Source: Alkalibacterium olivapovliticus | GTDB taxonomy: Bacteria; Bacillota; Bacilli; Lactobacillales; Carnobacteriaceae_A | DNA length: 64,000 bases | Direction: 5' to 3' | Assembly (NCBI RefSeq): GCF_003003275.1 | Contig: NZ_PVTO01000010.1 | Location: 1 to 64,000 of the forward strand | In this document: piece by piece, positions 43,745 through 53,159 of the stretch | How positions within the stretch are numbered: position 1 is the first letter of the stretch | Layout: each line of letters begins with the position of its first letter | Translations under genes and position numbers: made by a program | The notes under the pieces: generated by a model | Seen by the model: the letters and a program-made list of their open reading frames with translations, nothing else | Databases searched by the model: none | What the model was told of the DNA's origin: nothing

Positions 43745-44664
43745 ATCATTTACTGAAACTGTCTGATTTAACCAAAGAGGAACTGTTAGGTCTGTTGGAG
43801 ACCGGTCATGATTTAAAGAAAAAGCTGAAAGAAGGCATTGAAACACCCTATTTGAAAGGCAAAACACTTGGGATGATTTTCCAGAAAGCATCGACTAGAA
43901 CGCGTGTATCATTTGAGGTCGGAATGAATCAGTTAGGTGGAAAACCACTTTATTTGAGCGTAAATGATCTGCAAATGGGCAGAGGAGAACCAATAGAAGA
44001 TACAGCACGTGTCTTGTCGCGTTATTTGGATGCGATCATGATTCGTACCTATGAACAGTCAGATGTCGAAGCACTGGCTGAATACGGTACTATACCCATT
44101 ATCAATGGACTGACCGATCTGTATCACCCGTGTCAGATACTGGCTGATTTGATGACCATTCAGGAAGTCAAAGGTGAGCTGGAAGGATTGAAATTTGCCT
44201 TTGTGGGAGATGGAAATAACATGGCTAATTCTTTGATTGTAGGGGCCCTATTAGCCGGTGCATCAATTTCAGTTGCCTCTCCGGAAGGCTACCAGCCTGA
44301 TGCGTCTATCTTAGAAGAATTCGCCAGTCATCCAAAGTTTACACTGACTGAAAACCCATATGAAGCGGTGAAAGATGCAGATGTGGTCTTTACAGATGTG
44401 TGGGCGAGTATGGGAGACGAGGCAGAAGCCGATAAACGAAAACAAATCTTTCAGGATCTGTACCAGGTAAACAGCCAGTTACTGTCTGTAGCTCATCCAG
44501 AAGTGATGGTTCAGCACTGTCTGCCGGCACATAAAGAAGAAGAAATCACCACTGAAATATTCGAACAGCATGCGCATTATATTTTTGAGGAGGCTGAGAA
44601 TCGCCTGCATGTTCAAAAAGCTGTTCTCGTCCATCTATTGGGGGTGCCTGCCTATGCCAGCTGA
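43741..44664 (+). CDS. argF: ornithine carbamoyltransferase
   Basis: Makes citrulline from ornithine and carbamoyl phosphate. The 307-aa protein has the carbamoyl-phosphate motif STRTRVSFE (about 50-58), HPCQILAD (about 128-135), the ornithine loop VFTDVWASMGDE and HCLPAHKEEE. The position inside a biosynthetic operon supports an anabolic role; no arcA or arcC is nearby. Confidence 0.97.
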   Translation: MNHLLKLSDLTKEELLGLLETGHDLKKKLKEGIETPYLKGKTLGMIFQKASTRTRVSFEVGMNQLGGKPLYLSVNDLQMGRGEPIEDTARVLSRYLDAIMIRTYEQSDVEALAEYGTIPIINGLTDLYHPCQILADLMTIQEVKGELEGLKFAFVGDGNNMANSLIVGALLAGASISVASPEGYQPDASILEEFASHPKFTLTENPYEAVKDADVVFTDVWASMGDEAEADKRKQIFQDLYQVNSQLLSVAHPEVMVQHCLPAHKEEEITTEIFEQHAHYIFEEAENRLHVQKAVLVHLLGVPAYAS

Positions 44665-46045
44665 TTCTAATAAACTATGGCAAGGGCGTTTTGCCGGTAC
44701 AAGTGCGAAAGAAGTTGATGTCTTCAACTCTTCAATCAGTTTTGACCATGTCCTGTTTGAAGAAGACATTACAGGAAGTATTGCGCATGCTAATATGCTG
44801 GGACAACAGAAAATCATTTCCGAAGAAGATGTTCACAGTATTGTAAATGGACTGCAGGGTATACTGAAAGACCTGAAAAGTGGAGAGCTGGCATTTGATC
44901 CGGATGCAGAAGATATTCATATGTTTACTGAATCAGTATTGACTGAACGTATAGGGGATGCAGGTAAAAAACTCCACACTGGACGCAGCCGAAATGATCA
45001 GGTGGCATTAGATCTCAGACTATATGTCAAGAAAAAAATCATAGGCATAAAAGAGCAGCTGCTGCAGTTTGAAGAGGTCGTGATCAGTCAGGCTGAGAAG
45101 CATCTGCACACCATAATGCCGGGGTATACCCATTTGCAGATTGCTCAACCGGTCAGTTTTGCTCATCATATTTTAGCGTATGGACAAATGATTTTAAGAG
45201 ACATCAACCGACTGGAAGAAGTGATGGACCATACTGATGTCATGCCACTCGGAAATGGGGCCTTAGCCGGAACAACTTATCCTTTTGACCGACAGTACGT
45301 AGCTGACCAGCTGGGATTCAGTGAAGTCAGTGCCAATAGTCTTGATGGAGTATCTGACCGGGATTTTGTGATCGATACGACCTATGCCTTAAGCATGATC
45401 ATGATGCATCTGTCACGTTTGTCAGAAGAAATCATATTATGGAGTTCTCAGGAATTCCGCTTTGTTGAACTGAATGATGCATTTGCTACAGGCTCATCCA
45501 TCATGCCGCAGAAGAAAAATCCGGATGTAGCTGAACTGGTACGCGGTAAGACAGGACGGGTGTACGGTAATCTCCAGACACTATTGACCATGATGAAAGG
45601 CCTTCCGCTTGCTTACAATAAAGATATGCAGGAAGACAAAGAAGCCTTGTTTGACAGTATCAGTACGGTAACGCTTGCTCTTTCTGCCATGATCCCTATG
45701 ATTGATACGATGAATGTAAAGAAGGAGAGAATGCGCGAAGCTGCTTCAAAAGGGTTTATCAATGCAACTGACTGCGCTGATTATTTAACCAAAAAAGGCC
45801 TCCCATTCAGAGAAGCCTACGGAGTTATTGGCGGGCTAGTTAAGTACTGTATTGAGAAGGATTTGACACTGGAAGACGTATCATTGGAGAAATATCAGTC
45901 GCTAAATGCTCTTTTTGAAGAAGACATATTCGAGGCAATCAAATTGGAGACCTGTGTCGGCAAGAGAAACATTGAAGGTGGACCAGCTCCAGAAGCAGTG
46001 GCGAAACAATTACGACAATTGAAACGGAAGTTAAGTAGATTTTGA
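44654..46045 (+). CDS. argH: argininosuccinate lyase
   Basis: Releases arginine and fumarate. The 463-aa protein has the N-terminal WQGRFAGTSA, HTGRSRNDQVA (about 105-115) and the signature GSSIMPQKKNPD (about 277-288). ATG 44654 overlaps argF by 11 nt and follows GGGGGTG; the longer in-frame start lies within argF. Last gene of the operon. A weak terminator follows at 46083. Confidence 0.97.
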   Translation: MPADSNKLWQGRFAGTSAKEVDVFNSSISFDHVLFEEDITGSIAHANMLGQQKIISEEDVHSIVNGLQGILKDLKSGELAFDPDAEDIHMFTESVLTERIGDAGKKLHTGRSRNDQVALDLRLYVKKKIIGIKEQLLQFEEVVISQAEKHLHTIMPGYTHLQIAQPVSFAHHILAYGQMILRDINRLEEVMDHTDVMPLGNGALAGTTYPFDRQYVADQLGFSEVSANSLDGVSDRDFVIDTTYALSMIMMHLSRLSEEIILWSSQEFRFVELNDAFATGSSIMPQKKNPDVAELVRGKTGRVYGNLQTLLTMMKGLPLAYNKDMQEDKEALFDSISTVTLALSAMIPMIDTMNVKKERMREAASKGFINATDCADYLTKKGLPFREAYGVIGGLVKYCIEKDLTLEDVSLEKYQSLNALFEEDIFEAIKLETCVGKRNIEGGPAPEAVAKQLRQLKRKLSRF

Positions 46046-46082
46046 TGCAAAACTTATTATAATTAAGCAATAGTCTGTGTGA

Positions 46083-46135
46083 CAGCCCCAAAAAGCCATT
46101 TTATATTATTAAAGTTAAGCGAAAGGGGCTTTCTT
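46083..46135 (+). terminator. terminator-like hairpin after argH
   Basis: AGCCCC (46084) and GGGGCT (46125-46130) can pair over a 35-nt loop and are followed by TTCTTCC, a poor T tract. Confidence 0.5.
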
Positions 46136-46441
46136 CCCTATTTGTAACAAAGCCGTCACAATTACATGTAAACGGAAACAACGCCTATTTAATAAGATTT
46201 ATATTAACTAAACATGAGTTTGAAATTAGCATTAAATTAGTTTGTTTTAATGTTAATCTTTTTTTATAGAATAAAACAGGTTATAATTCTAAAAGTAAAC
46301 GAGGTTGTAAAAAGTTAGGGGTTGTAATAAGCCTTTATCTAGCATGACTATGCTGAAGATGCTTGTACTTCAGAAATAGTTAGGTGTTGTTAAGCAGTTA
46401 GTCTGTTGAGTTAACTAGATGGAAACAGGGAGGAAAATACT
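46136..46441 (+). promoter_or_regulatory. upstream region of the Aap transporter
   Basis: No gene is supported. It holds the dyad CATTAAA/TTTAATG (46230-46252), a -10 box TATAAT (46282-46287) with a poor -35, and in the 150-nt 5' UTR two adjacent small hairpins, AGCAT/ATGCT (46341-46354) and CTGAAG/CTTCAG (46353-46372). A regulator site or RNA control is possible but not identifiable. Confidence 0.5.
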
Positions 46442-47509
46442 ATGTTTAAATATACTAAATACTTAGTAAGTGCTGCGGCGTTGTTAACATTAACAGCATG
46501 TGCAACAAGAGATGATGATGCGGCAGGAGCTGATGGCGATAATGGCACAGCTGATTCAGGAGAAACATTGGCTTCTGTTATAGACCGTGGCGAACTGAAT
46601 GCTGGAGTAAACGATCAGCTACCTGGTTTCGGTTACGTAGACAGTGACGGGAACTATGCAGGATTCGACATCGATTTCGCACGAGCAATTGCTGCAGGTG
46701 TTTTAGGAGATGCAGAGGCAGTCAATTTCAGACCACTATCTGCTCAAGAGCGCTTTACTGCCGTTCAGACAGGTGAAGTCGATGTCTTACTTAGAAATAC
46801 CACTTGGACAGCAAGTAGAGATACAGAGGTCGGGTTAGATTTTGCACCGGTAACGTTCTATGATGGACAAGGAATGATGGTATTGGAAGATTTAGGGATT
46901 ACCACTTTGGAAGAAATGGGCGGCTTAACTATCGGAGTTGAAACAGGAACAACGACAGAATTAAACCTTGCCGATCAAATGGAAGCCTTGGGAGTAGAGT
47001 ACGAAACGCAAACATATGATGACCGTGATGCATTGATCGCAGCCTATGAAGCAGGATCCGTTGATGCATGGACAACTGACCGTTCTGGATTAGTATCAGC
47101 ATTTGCAGTTTTGGACAACCCTGACGATCACATTATACTGGAAGAAACGTTATCGAAAGAACCATTGGCACCAGCAGTATTACATGGGGACGATCAATGG
47201 AATGACGTAGTGACATGGATCGTTTTTGCACTGATTCAGGCTGAAGAATTTGGTATCACTCAAGATAATGTTGATGACTTTATGGATAGTGAAGATCCGG
47301 ATATCAGACGTCTGCTCGGAGTAGATGAAGACTTGGGTGGCTTTTTAGGATTGGAAAGCGACTTTGCTTATCAGGCTATTTCACAAGTAGGAAACTATGG
47401 CGAAATATACGACCGTCATTTAGGTCCTGATACACAATTCGACCTTCCAAGAGGAATGAATTCTCTATATGAAGATGGTGGGCTACAGTACTCTATGCCG
47501 TTTAGATAA
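46442..47509 (+). CDS. aapJ: amino-acid ABC transporter substrate-binding lipoprotein, AapJ type
   Basis: Binds polar or general L-amino acids outside the membrane. The 355-aa protein has a signal peptide with lipobox LTAC (Cys20) and an SBP fold of the AapJ group: VIDRGELNAGVNDQLPGFGYVD, LNVRPLSAQERFTAVQTGEVD-like core and a long C-terminal part ending LPRGMNSLYEDGGLQYSMPFR (in part), seen in Aap proteins but not in short His/Gln binding proteins. It is very acidic. The next gene is separated by a hairpin that can partly end transcription. Confidence 0.9.
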   Translation: MFKYTKYLVSAAALLTLTACATRDDDAAGADGDNGTADSGETLASVIDRGELNAGVNDQLPGFGYVDSDGNYAGFDIDFARAIAAGVLGDAEAVNFRPLSAQERFTAVQTGEVDVLLRNTTWTASRDTEVGLDFAPVTFYDGQGMMVLEDLGITTLEEMGGLTIGVETGTTTELNLADQMEALGVEYETQTYDDRDALIAAYEAGSVDAWTTDRSGLVSAFAVLDNPDDHIILEETLSKEPLAPAVLHGDDQWNDVVTWIVFALIQAEEFGITQDNVDDFMDSEDPDIRRLLGVDEDLGGFLGLESDFAYQAISQVGNYGEIYDRHLGPDTQFDLPRGMNSLYEDGGLQYSMPFR

Positions 47510-47600
47510 GTTAACACAGTAAAAAAAACAGTTAATCGTAAACTATGCGCTTTTGATTAGTTTAAAAAATAAGCAATGTGGATGATGAACTGTACAACGA

Positions 47601-47638
47601 AGAGGCCTGCTAAGCTGCAAGATAGTAGGCCTCTTTTA
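47601..47638 (+). terminator. partial terminator between aapJ and aapQ
   Basis: AGAGGCCTGCTA / TAGTAGGCCTCT with four T. Such a stem behind a binding-protein gene usually raises its expression relative to the membrane genes. Confidence 0.8.
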
Positions 47639-47694
47639 AAGTCTTAGAGGGCAATAACAGACACGATTAAATAACAAAAGAGGTGAAATAGGAT

Positions 47695-48867
47695 ATGACG
47701 TCACAAAAAAAGAAGTCGACTCCTTTATGGAGGAACAAGAAAGTAGTTCCCATTATTTTACAGGTAGCATTTGTTGCTGTTATGGGTACCTTGATCTGGA
47801 TACTCATTCAAAATACAATCATTGGCCTTGAAAGAATAGGGATCAACTTTGGGTTTGGTTTTTTAGACTCAAGGGCTGGTTTCAATATAAACGAAGCAAT
47901 GATCGACTACAGTACGAGTGATCCTTATGGACGAGCAATTTTAGTCGGAATAGTCAGTACACTTCGAGTGTCCTTTTTTGGGATCATTCTCGCCACCATA
48001 ATTGGTGTCCTCGTAGGAATCGCAAAAATGTCAGACAACTGGTTACTGAGTAAAGTAGCTTCGATCTACATTGATGTGTTCAGAAATACACCGCTGCTGC
48101 TGCAAATCTTTATATTGAACTTTGCCGTATTTTTACCTTTACCGAGAATTCAGGAAGCCGTTGGAGTTGGTCCTTTCTTCCTGTCAAATCGGGGAGCGGT
48201 CATACCCTGGTTATCTGTTCACGAGAACACCTGGATTTGGTTGCTGTTGATTGCAGGTTACTTGATAGCGACATTTTTCGTGTTCAAATGGCTATTAAAT
48301 AAAGAAGTTGAAGACGGAGTCAATACGCATCCCTTCATTTCTTCTCTGGTTGTATTTTTACTGCTGAATGGGATTACTTTCCTTATTTTCAGACAGGGAC
48401 CGGCATATCTGTCGATACCTCAACATACAGGTGCGGCTGTGAGCGGAGGACTTTCGCTGACAACACCTTTCCTATCAGTACTATTCGCTTTAACTATTTT
48501 CACATCCACCTACATTGCGGAAATCGTTCGTGGTGGGGTCCAGGCAGTACCTAAAGGACAAACTGAAGCAACCAAAGCATTGGGATTCAGATCAGCTACA
48601 GCAATGAGACTGGTTATTTTTCCACAGGCGATCAGAATCATTATTCCTCAAATGACCAGCCAATACTTGAACCTGATCAAAAACTCATCACTGGCAATGG
48701 CCGTTGGGTTTCAGGAAATTGTTGGGGTCGGAAACACAGTCATGAACCAGTCAGGGCGTACACTTGAAGTCATATTCATTATGATCAGTGTGTATTTATT
48801 ATTCAGTTTAACAACATCACTCTTTATGAATTACTTCAATAAAAAATTCCAATTGGTTGAAAGGTAG
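47695..48867 (+). CDS. aapQ: amino-acid ABC transporter permease, AapQ type
   Basis: Inner-membrane subunit of 390 aa, much longer than the usual 220-aa His/Glu permeases. It has an N-terminal extension and inserted segments, and the ATPase-contact EAA loop EATKALGFRSATAMRLVIFPQAIR (in part, about 282-305). The long architecture with two unequal permeases matches the proteobacterial Aap/Bzt general amino-acid transporters. Confidence 0.9.
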   Translation: MTSQKKKSTPLWRNKKVVPIILQVAFVAVMGTLIWILIQNTIIGLERIGINFGFGFLDSRAGFNINEAMIDYSTSDPYGRAILVGIVSTLRVSFFGIILATIIGVLVGIAKMSDNWLLSKVASIYIDVFRNTPLLLQIFILNFAVFLPLPRIQEAVGVGPFFLSNRGAVIPWLSVHENTWIWLLLIAGYLIATFFVFKWLLNKEVEDGVNTHPFISSLVVFLLLNGITFLIFRQGPAYLSIPQHTGAAVSGGLSLTTPFLSVLFALTIFTSTYIAEIVRGGVQAVPKGQTEATKALGFRSATAMRLVIFPQAIRIIIPQMTSQYLNLIKNSSLAMAVGFQEIVGVGNTVMNQSGRTLEVIFIMISVYLLFSLTTSLFMNYFNKKFQLVER

Positions 48868-48876
48868 GTGGGGGTT

Positions 48877-50106
48877 ATGTCAAACGATAATTTACAGCAC
48901 ACAGTAGCAACTAATGATCGCTTGGAAGTAACGGATTCTCCTCGTCTAAAGGTAGAAAAGAACAAAACAATTGGAGAAACATTGAAAAAGAATCTGTTTG
49001 ATGGATGGAAAAATACCTTCTTAACCATAGTGACTGCGTTGTTCTCTATCTTTGTTATTTATCAGGTCATCAACTTTGTATTGTCTAACAGCTGGGATGT
49101 TGTTTATGTTCATCTGAGACTATTGATGATTGGGCAATACCCTCTTGAAGAAATCTGGAGAATCTGGTTTGCCCTTTATTATGCTTCATTTATGATCGGA
49201 GCGACGTGGGGTTTGTGGGAGGGAGCCGGTAAAGCAGTCGGACTCACTTTTGGATCAGTTTTTCTGGCGTTCGCGGTCATTCCCTGGACAACGCTTAACA
49301 CATCCTTGAACTTAGCGGCTTGTATCGTATTGATTACAGCAGGTTATCTTATCGGTCACAAAGTCAAAAAAATCAAACTAGCTGTCCTTATCCTTTGGGC
49401 ACTATACATTCCCTTAACACTTGGCCTGATTATGGGGTTCGGTGGATTGATTGATCCTGTTTTGAGTCGGAACTGGGGCGGATGGCTGCTGACCGTGATC
49501 CTAGCTTCTGTTTCAATAGTCGGCTGTTTCCCTCTGGGAATTCTGCTGGCACTTGGTCGTAGAAGCTCTCTTCCTGTTGTGAAGTACTTCTGCATCGGCT
49601 ATATCGAACTTGTGCGAGGAATGCCGTTAATAATGGTTCTTTTCATCGGTCAGTTACTGATTCCACTCTTTTTAGGTGGAAGTACAGGAATCGACAATGT
49701 TACTCGGGCCATGATAGCTTATACATTTTTCGCGGCTGCTTATCTCGCAGAAGATGTACGTGGAGGATTACAGTCGATACCGACGGGACAATTTGAAGCA
49801 GCACAAGCTCTGGGTTTGAACAAAATTAAAACAACATTCTTTATTATACTGCCTCAAGCTTTAAAAGCTGTTATACCTGCAATGGTAGGCTTGTTCATTA
49901 CAATATTAAAAGATACATCACTAGTAGCCATCATTGGACTGGCTGATTTTTTAGGCACAGCCAGACGGATTTCCAATAATCCTGATTATTTAGGTAGATA
50001 TCTGGAACTGTATATATTTGTAGCAGCCTTTTACTTTATTTTCTGTTACTTGATGGCCTATGTAAGCCGCTACCTTGAACGCAGTTTAGCTAGAGGAAAT
50101 AGTTAA
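48877..50106 (+). CDS. aapM: amino-acid ABC transporter permease, AapM type
   Basis: Second permease, 409 aa, with a cytoplasmic N-terminus, about eight membrane segments and the EAA loop FEAAQALGLNKIKTTFFIILPQALK (in part, about 300-324). IELVRGMPLIMVLF in the middle is typical. ATG 48877 follows GGTGGGGG; GTG 48868 is just behind the aapQ stop and less likely. Confidence 0.9.
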   Translation: MSNDNLQHTVATNDRLEVTDSPRLKVEKNKTIGETLKKNLFDGWKNTFLTIVTALFSIFVIYQVINFVLSNSWDVVYVHLRLLMIGQYPLEEIWRIWFALYYASFMIGATWGLWEGAGKAVGLTFGSVFLAFAVIPWTTLNTSLNLAACIVLITAGYLIGHKVKKIKLAVLILWALYIPLTLGLIMGFGGLIDPVLSRNWGGWLLTVILASVSIVGCFPLGILLALGRRSSLPVVKYFCIGYIELVRGMPLIMVLFIGQLLIPLFLGGSTGIDNVTRAMIAYTFFAAAYLAEDVRGGLQSIPTGQFEAAQALGLNKIKTTFFIILPQALKAVIPAMVGLFITILKDTSLVAIIGLADFLGTARRISNNPDYLGRYLELYIFVAAFYFIFCYLMAYVSRYLERSLARGNS

Positions 50107-50157
50107 TACAACAAAAAGCAGTTAGCCAGTAACTTGAAACGGAAAAGAGGGATTAAC

Positions 50158-50937
50158 ATGGAAAAAACAATTCAGACTGAAAAGAAAGAGAAACACTTGG
50201 AAGACCAGATTGATATTATTAAAGTTGAGAAATTGAATAAGTGGTTCGGTGATCTACATGTCATAAAAGATGTTGATTTGACGGTTAAACAAGGCGAAGT
50301 GATTGTTGTACTTGGGCCTTCTGGATCGGGCAAATCAACCTTTATTAGAACGCTGAATGCTCTTGAAGAGCTTCAAAGTGGAACGATTGAAATCGACGGA
50401 ATCGAATTGACAGATGATTTGAAAAACGTTGAAGAGATTCGTAAAGAAACGGGAATGGTGTTCCAGCAGTTTAATCTATTCCCCCATATGACTATCCTGA
50501 AAAATGTCTATCTGGCTCCTATATGGGTCAGAAAGTGGAAGAAAGCAAAAGCAGAAGAAATCGCCCTTGGCTTACTGGAACGTGTCGGTATTCCTGAGCA
50601 GGCGAATAAATTTCCGGGGCAATTGTCAGGCGGGCAGCAGCAAAGGGTAGCTATAGCAAGAGCATTGGCTATGCAGCCTAAGATCATGCTGTTTGATGAA
50701 CCGACATCCGCTTTAGATCCGGAAATGGTTAATGAAGTTCTGGATGTTATGCGTAATCTGGCCGAATCGGGGATGACGATGATTGTCGTTACCCATGAAA
50801 TGGGATTTGCCCGTCAAGTCGCAGATCGTCTGGTCTTATTTGATAAAGGCGAAGTCATTGAGATGGCTGGACCGGAAGAATTTTTCGATAATCCCAAACA
50901 CGAACGGACTAAACTGTTCTTAAGTCAAATTCTGTAA
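50158..50937 (+). CDS. aapP: amino-acid ABC transporter ATP-binding protein, AapP type
   Basis: ATPase of the Aap complex, 259 aa. Walker [10 protein letters not shown] (about 54-62), Q-loop [10 protein letters not shown], signature LSGGQQQR (about 158-165), Walker [13 protein letters not shown] and H-loop THEM follow the polar amino-acid ATPase pattern. ATG 50158 follows AGAGGGA. Last gene of the operon, with a terminator behind it. Confidence 0.95.
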   Translation: MEKTIQTEKKEKHLEDQIDIIKVEKLNKWFGDLHVIKDVDLTVKQGEVIVVLGPSGSGKSTFIRTLNALEELQSGTIEIDGIELTDDLKNVEEIRKETGMVFQQFNLFPHMTILKNVYLAPIWVRKWKKAKAEEIALGLLERVGIPEQANKFPGQLSGGQQQRVAIARALAMQPKIMLFDEPTSALDPEMVNEVLDVMRNLAESGMTMIVVTHEMGFARQVADRLVLFDKGEVIEMAGPEEFFDNPKHERTKLFLSQIL

Positions 50938-50983
50938 GTTGATTCAGCAGACGATTTTTTTTAAAATGAATCGTTCATATAAA

Positions 50984-51028
50984 GGGGGCCTCTTCCATAG
51001 GTTATAGTGGAAGGTAAGGCCTTTTTTT
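50984..51028 (+). terminator. aap operon terminator
   Basis: GGCC..CTTCCA pairs with TGGAAG..GGCC, followed by seven T. Confidence 0.85.
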
Positions 51029-51079
51029 GGTGAAAAAATGCTTGAAATGGGTATTTAATCTTTTATATTTATTAAAAAG

Positions 51080-51173
51080 TGCTATAATACAAATAAGAAA
51101 GTGAATAGAAAGACGGAGGATACTTTAACCAAGTATTCATTTTTTGAACAAAACATGACAAAGTGTCATGTTT
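51080..51173 (+). promoter_or_regulatory. pepF promoter and structured leader
   Basis: An extended -10 box TG-C-TATAAT lies at 51080-51088. The 5' UTR of about 120 nt carries ATACTT/AAGTAT (51120-51136) directly behind a ribosome-site-like GGAGGA, then the perfect 10-bp inverted repeat AAACATGACA/TGTCATGTTT (51151-51173, loop AAG). No T tract follows. It may be an operator or an RNA element. Confidence 0.5.
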
Positions 51174-51213
51174 CAATTGATTCACTTGAACTACAACTAA
51201 AGGGGAGAATAGA

Positions 51214-53019
51214 ATGTCAGAACAATTGAAAAAAAGATCAGAAGTATCGGAAGACCTGAAATGGGATTTATCAGCCATTTTCAGCACACACAATGAATTT
51301 GAACAAACGGCAAAACAGCTGCCGGAAGATGTGTCAGATTTTGCATCTAAATACAACGGAAAGCTAGAAGATGCAGATACAGTAGTTGAAGCAGTCAAAG
51401 AATATGAAGGATTGCTTGCGACAGCCTCTCACCTGGGCCAATACGGTCATTTACCCGTTTCGGTCGATATTTCAGACAGTGAAGCACAGCAGGTAACTCG
51501 TCACGTATCAAATGTACTGGCTAATGTCAGTGCAAAATTGAGTTTCTTTCAGTCTCAACTTGAAGAGTTATATGAAACGACTTTAGACGAAGTGGTTGAA
51601 AAAGAACCGACATTTAACACCTTTATCCGTAAAATAAAAAAATCCAAGCGTGCGAAGCTAGATCCTAAAGTAGAAGAAGCATTAGCTCAACTGTCACCCG
51701 TGTTTAATGCACCATCTGAAATATTCGAGCAGGCCCGCTCAAATGATGCAGATTACGGTACGTTTGAAGTGGATGGAGTAGAGTATCCTTTAAGCTTTGT
51801 TTTATATGAAGAAGTCTATATGTATCACGAGGATCCAAAAGTGCGTCGCGCAGCTTATGACAAGTTCAATGAGGTACTGGGACGCTATAAAAACGTTGTC
51901 GCAACAGCATACTACACTCACCTGCAGAAAGAAAAAACACTTTCAGTGATGCGCGGATATGATTCGATTTTCGATTACCTGCTGGAAAGCCAGGAAGTCG
52001 ATCAGGATCTGTATCACCGTCAAATCGATACGATCATGACTGACTTTGCTCCTGTCATGCGCAAGTTCATCACTCACCTGAAAGACGTTCACGGGTTGGA
52101 AAAAATGACCTATGCCGACTTGAAAGTGGACCTGGATCCTGAATACACATTACCTGTATCGATCGAAGAGTCTAAAGATCTGGTTAAGGAAGCTCTGGCT
52201 CCTCTTGGTCAAAAATATGTCGACATGATTTTACAGTCTTATCCAGAACGCTGGGTCGACTTTGCACAGAATATTGGAAAACGTTCAGGAGCGTTCTGTT
52301 CAACGACTTATGGCAAGCATCCTTTTGTCATGGTGACGTGGACTAATCAGTTAACGGATGCCTATACATTATTCCATGAACTGGGACATGCCGGACAAGG
52401 CGTATTGTCTAACGAGAATAATCCGCTAAGTAGCGCGCGTCCATCCCTTTACTTGATCGAAGGTCCGTCTACATTCAACGAGTTGTTGCTGACGGACTAT
52501 CTGAAAAATAAAACCGATGATCCTCGTATGGAGCGCTCGATCTTATCTAAAATGATTTCGCGCACGTACTTCCATAACTTCGTAACGCATCTACTTGAAG
52601 CAGCTTATCAGCGGGAAGTCTACCGACTGATTGATGCAGGAAAGAGTTTCGATGCGAACAAGTTAAGTGAGTTGAAACGTGACATTCTAGAACAATTCTG
52701 GGGTGATTCAGTTGAACTGGAACCAGGGGCTGAACTCACTTGGATGCGTCAGATTCACTACTACATGGGCCTTTACCCTTACACATACTCAGCTGGTTTA
52801 ACGATTGCGACTCAAGCGTTCCTCAAAATCAAGAGTGGCGAAGAAAAAGTGGACGGCTGGTTAGAATTTCTGGCATTAGGCGGACAAAAAGTGCCTGCCG
52901 AAGCACCGAAAGTAGCAGGAGTCGATATTACAACAGACAAACCGCTTAAAGACACCATCAACTATCTGGACGAATCCGTCGACCGCATCATTGAACTGAC
53001 TGGACAATTGTCTAAGTAA
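51214..53019 (+). CDS. pepF: oligoendopeptidase F
   Basis: Cytosolic zinc metallopeptidase that cuts peptides of about 7-17 residues. The 601-aa protein has the HExxH site in FHELGHAGQ (His388, Glu389, His392) and the third ligand Glu in the EGPSTFNELL region. Start ATG 51214 follows AAAGGGGAG. Lactic-acid bacteria use PepF for nitrogen supply; here it lies next to an amino-acid importer. Confidence 0.97.
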   Translation: MSEQLKKRSEVSEDLKWDLSAIFSTHNEFEQTAKQLPEDVSDFASKYNGKLEDADTVVEAVKEYEGLLATASHLGQYGHLPVSVDISDSEAQQVTRHVSNVLANVSAKLSFFQSQLEELYETTLDEVVEKEPTFNTFIRKIKKSKRAKLDPKVEEALAQLSPVFNAPSEIFEQARSNDADYGTFEVDGVEYPLSFVLYEEVYMYHEDPKVRRAAYDKFNEVLGRYKNVVATAYYTHLQKEKTLSVMRGYDSIFDYLLESQEVDQDLYHRQIDTIMTDFAPVMRKFITHLKDVHGLEKMTYADLKVDLDPEYTLPVSIEESKDLVKEALAPLGQKYVDMILQSYPERWVDFAQNIGKRSGAFCSTTYGKHPFVMVTWTNQLTDAYTLFHELGHAGQGVLSNENNPLSSARPSLYLIEGPSTFNELLLTDYLKNKTDDPRMERSILSKMISRTYFHNFVTHLLEAAYQREVYRLIDAGKSFDANKLSELKRDILEQFWGDSVELEPGAELTWMRQIHYYMGLYPYTYSAGLTIATQAFLKIKSGEEKVDGWLEFLALGGQKVPAEAPKVAGVDITTDKPLKDTINYLDESVDRIIELTGQLSK

Positions 53020-53040
53020 CAGTATGTAGATAATAGTATG

Positions 53041-53077
53041 AAAATCCTGGTATCAGAAATCTGATACCAGGATTTTT
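53041..53077 (+). terminator. pepF terminator
   Basis: AAAATCCTGGTATCAG / CTGATACCAGGATTTTT, a perfect 16-bp stem. Confidence 0.96.
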
Positions 53078-53159
53078 CTCTGTTTAATAACTGTTTTGCT
53101 GATATAAAAACCTTTGAATTGAGCCGGTCGCGTGCACATAAACTATAGAAGTAGTATTA

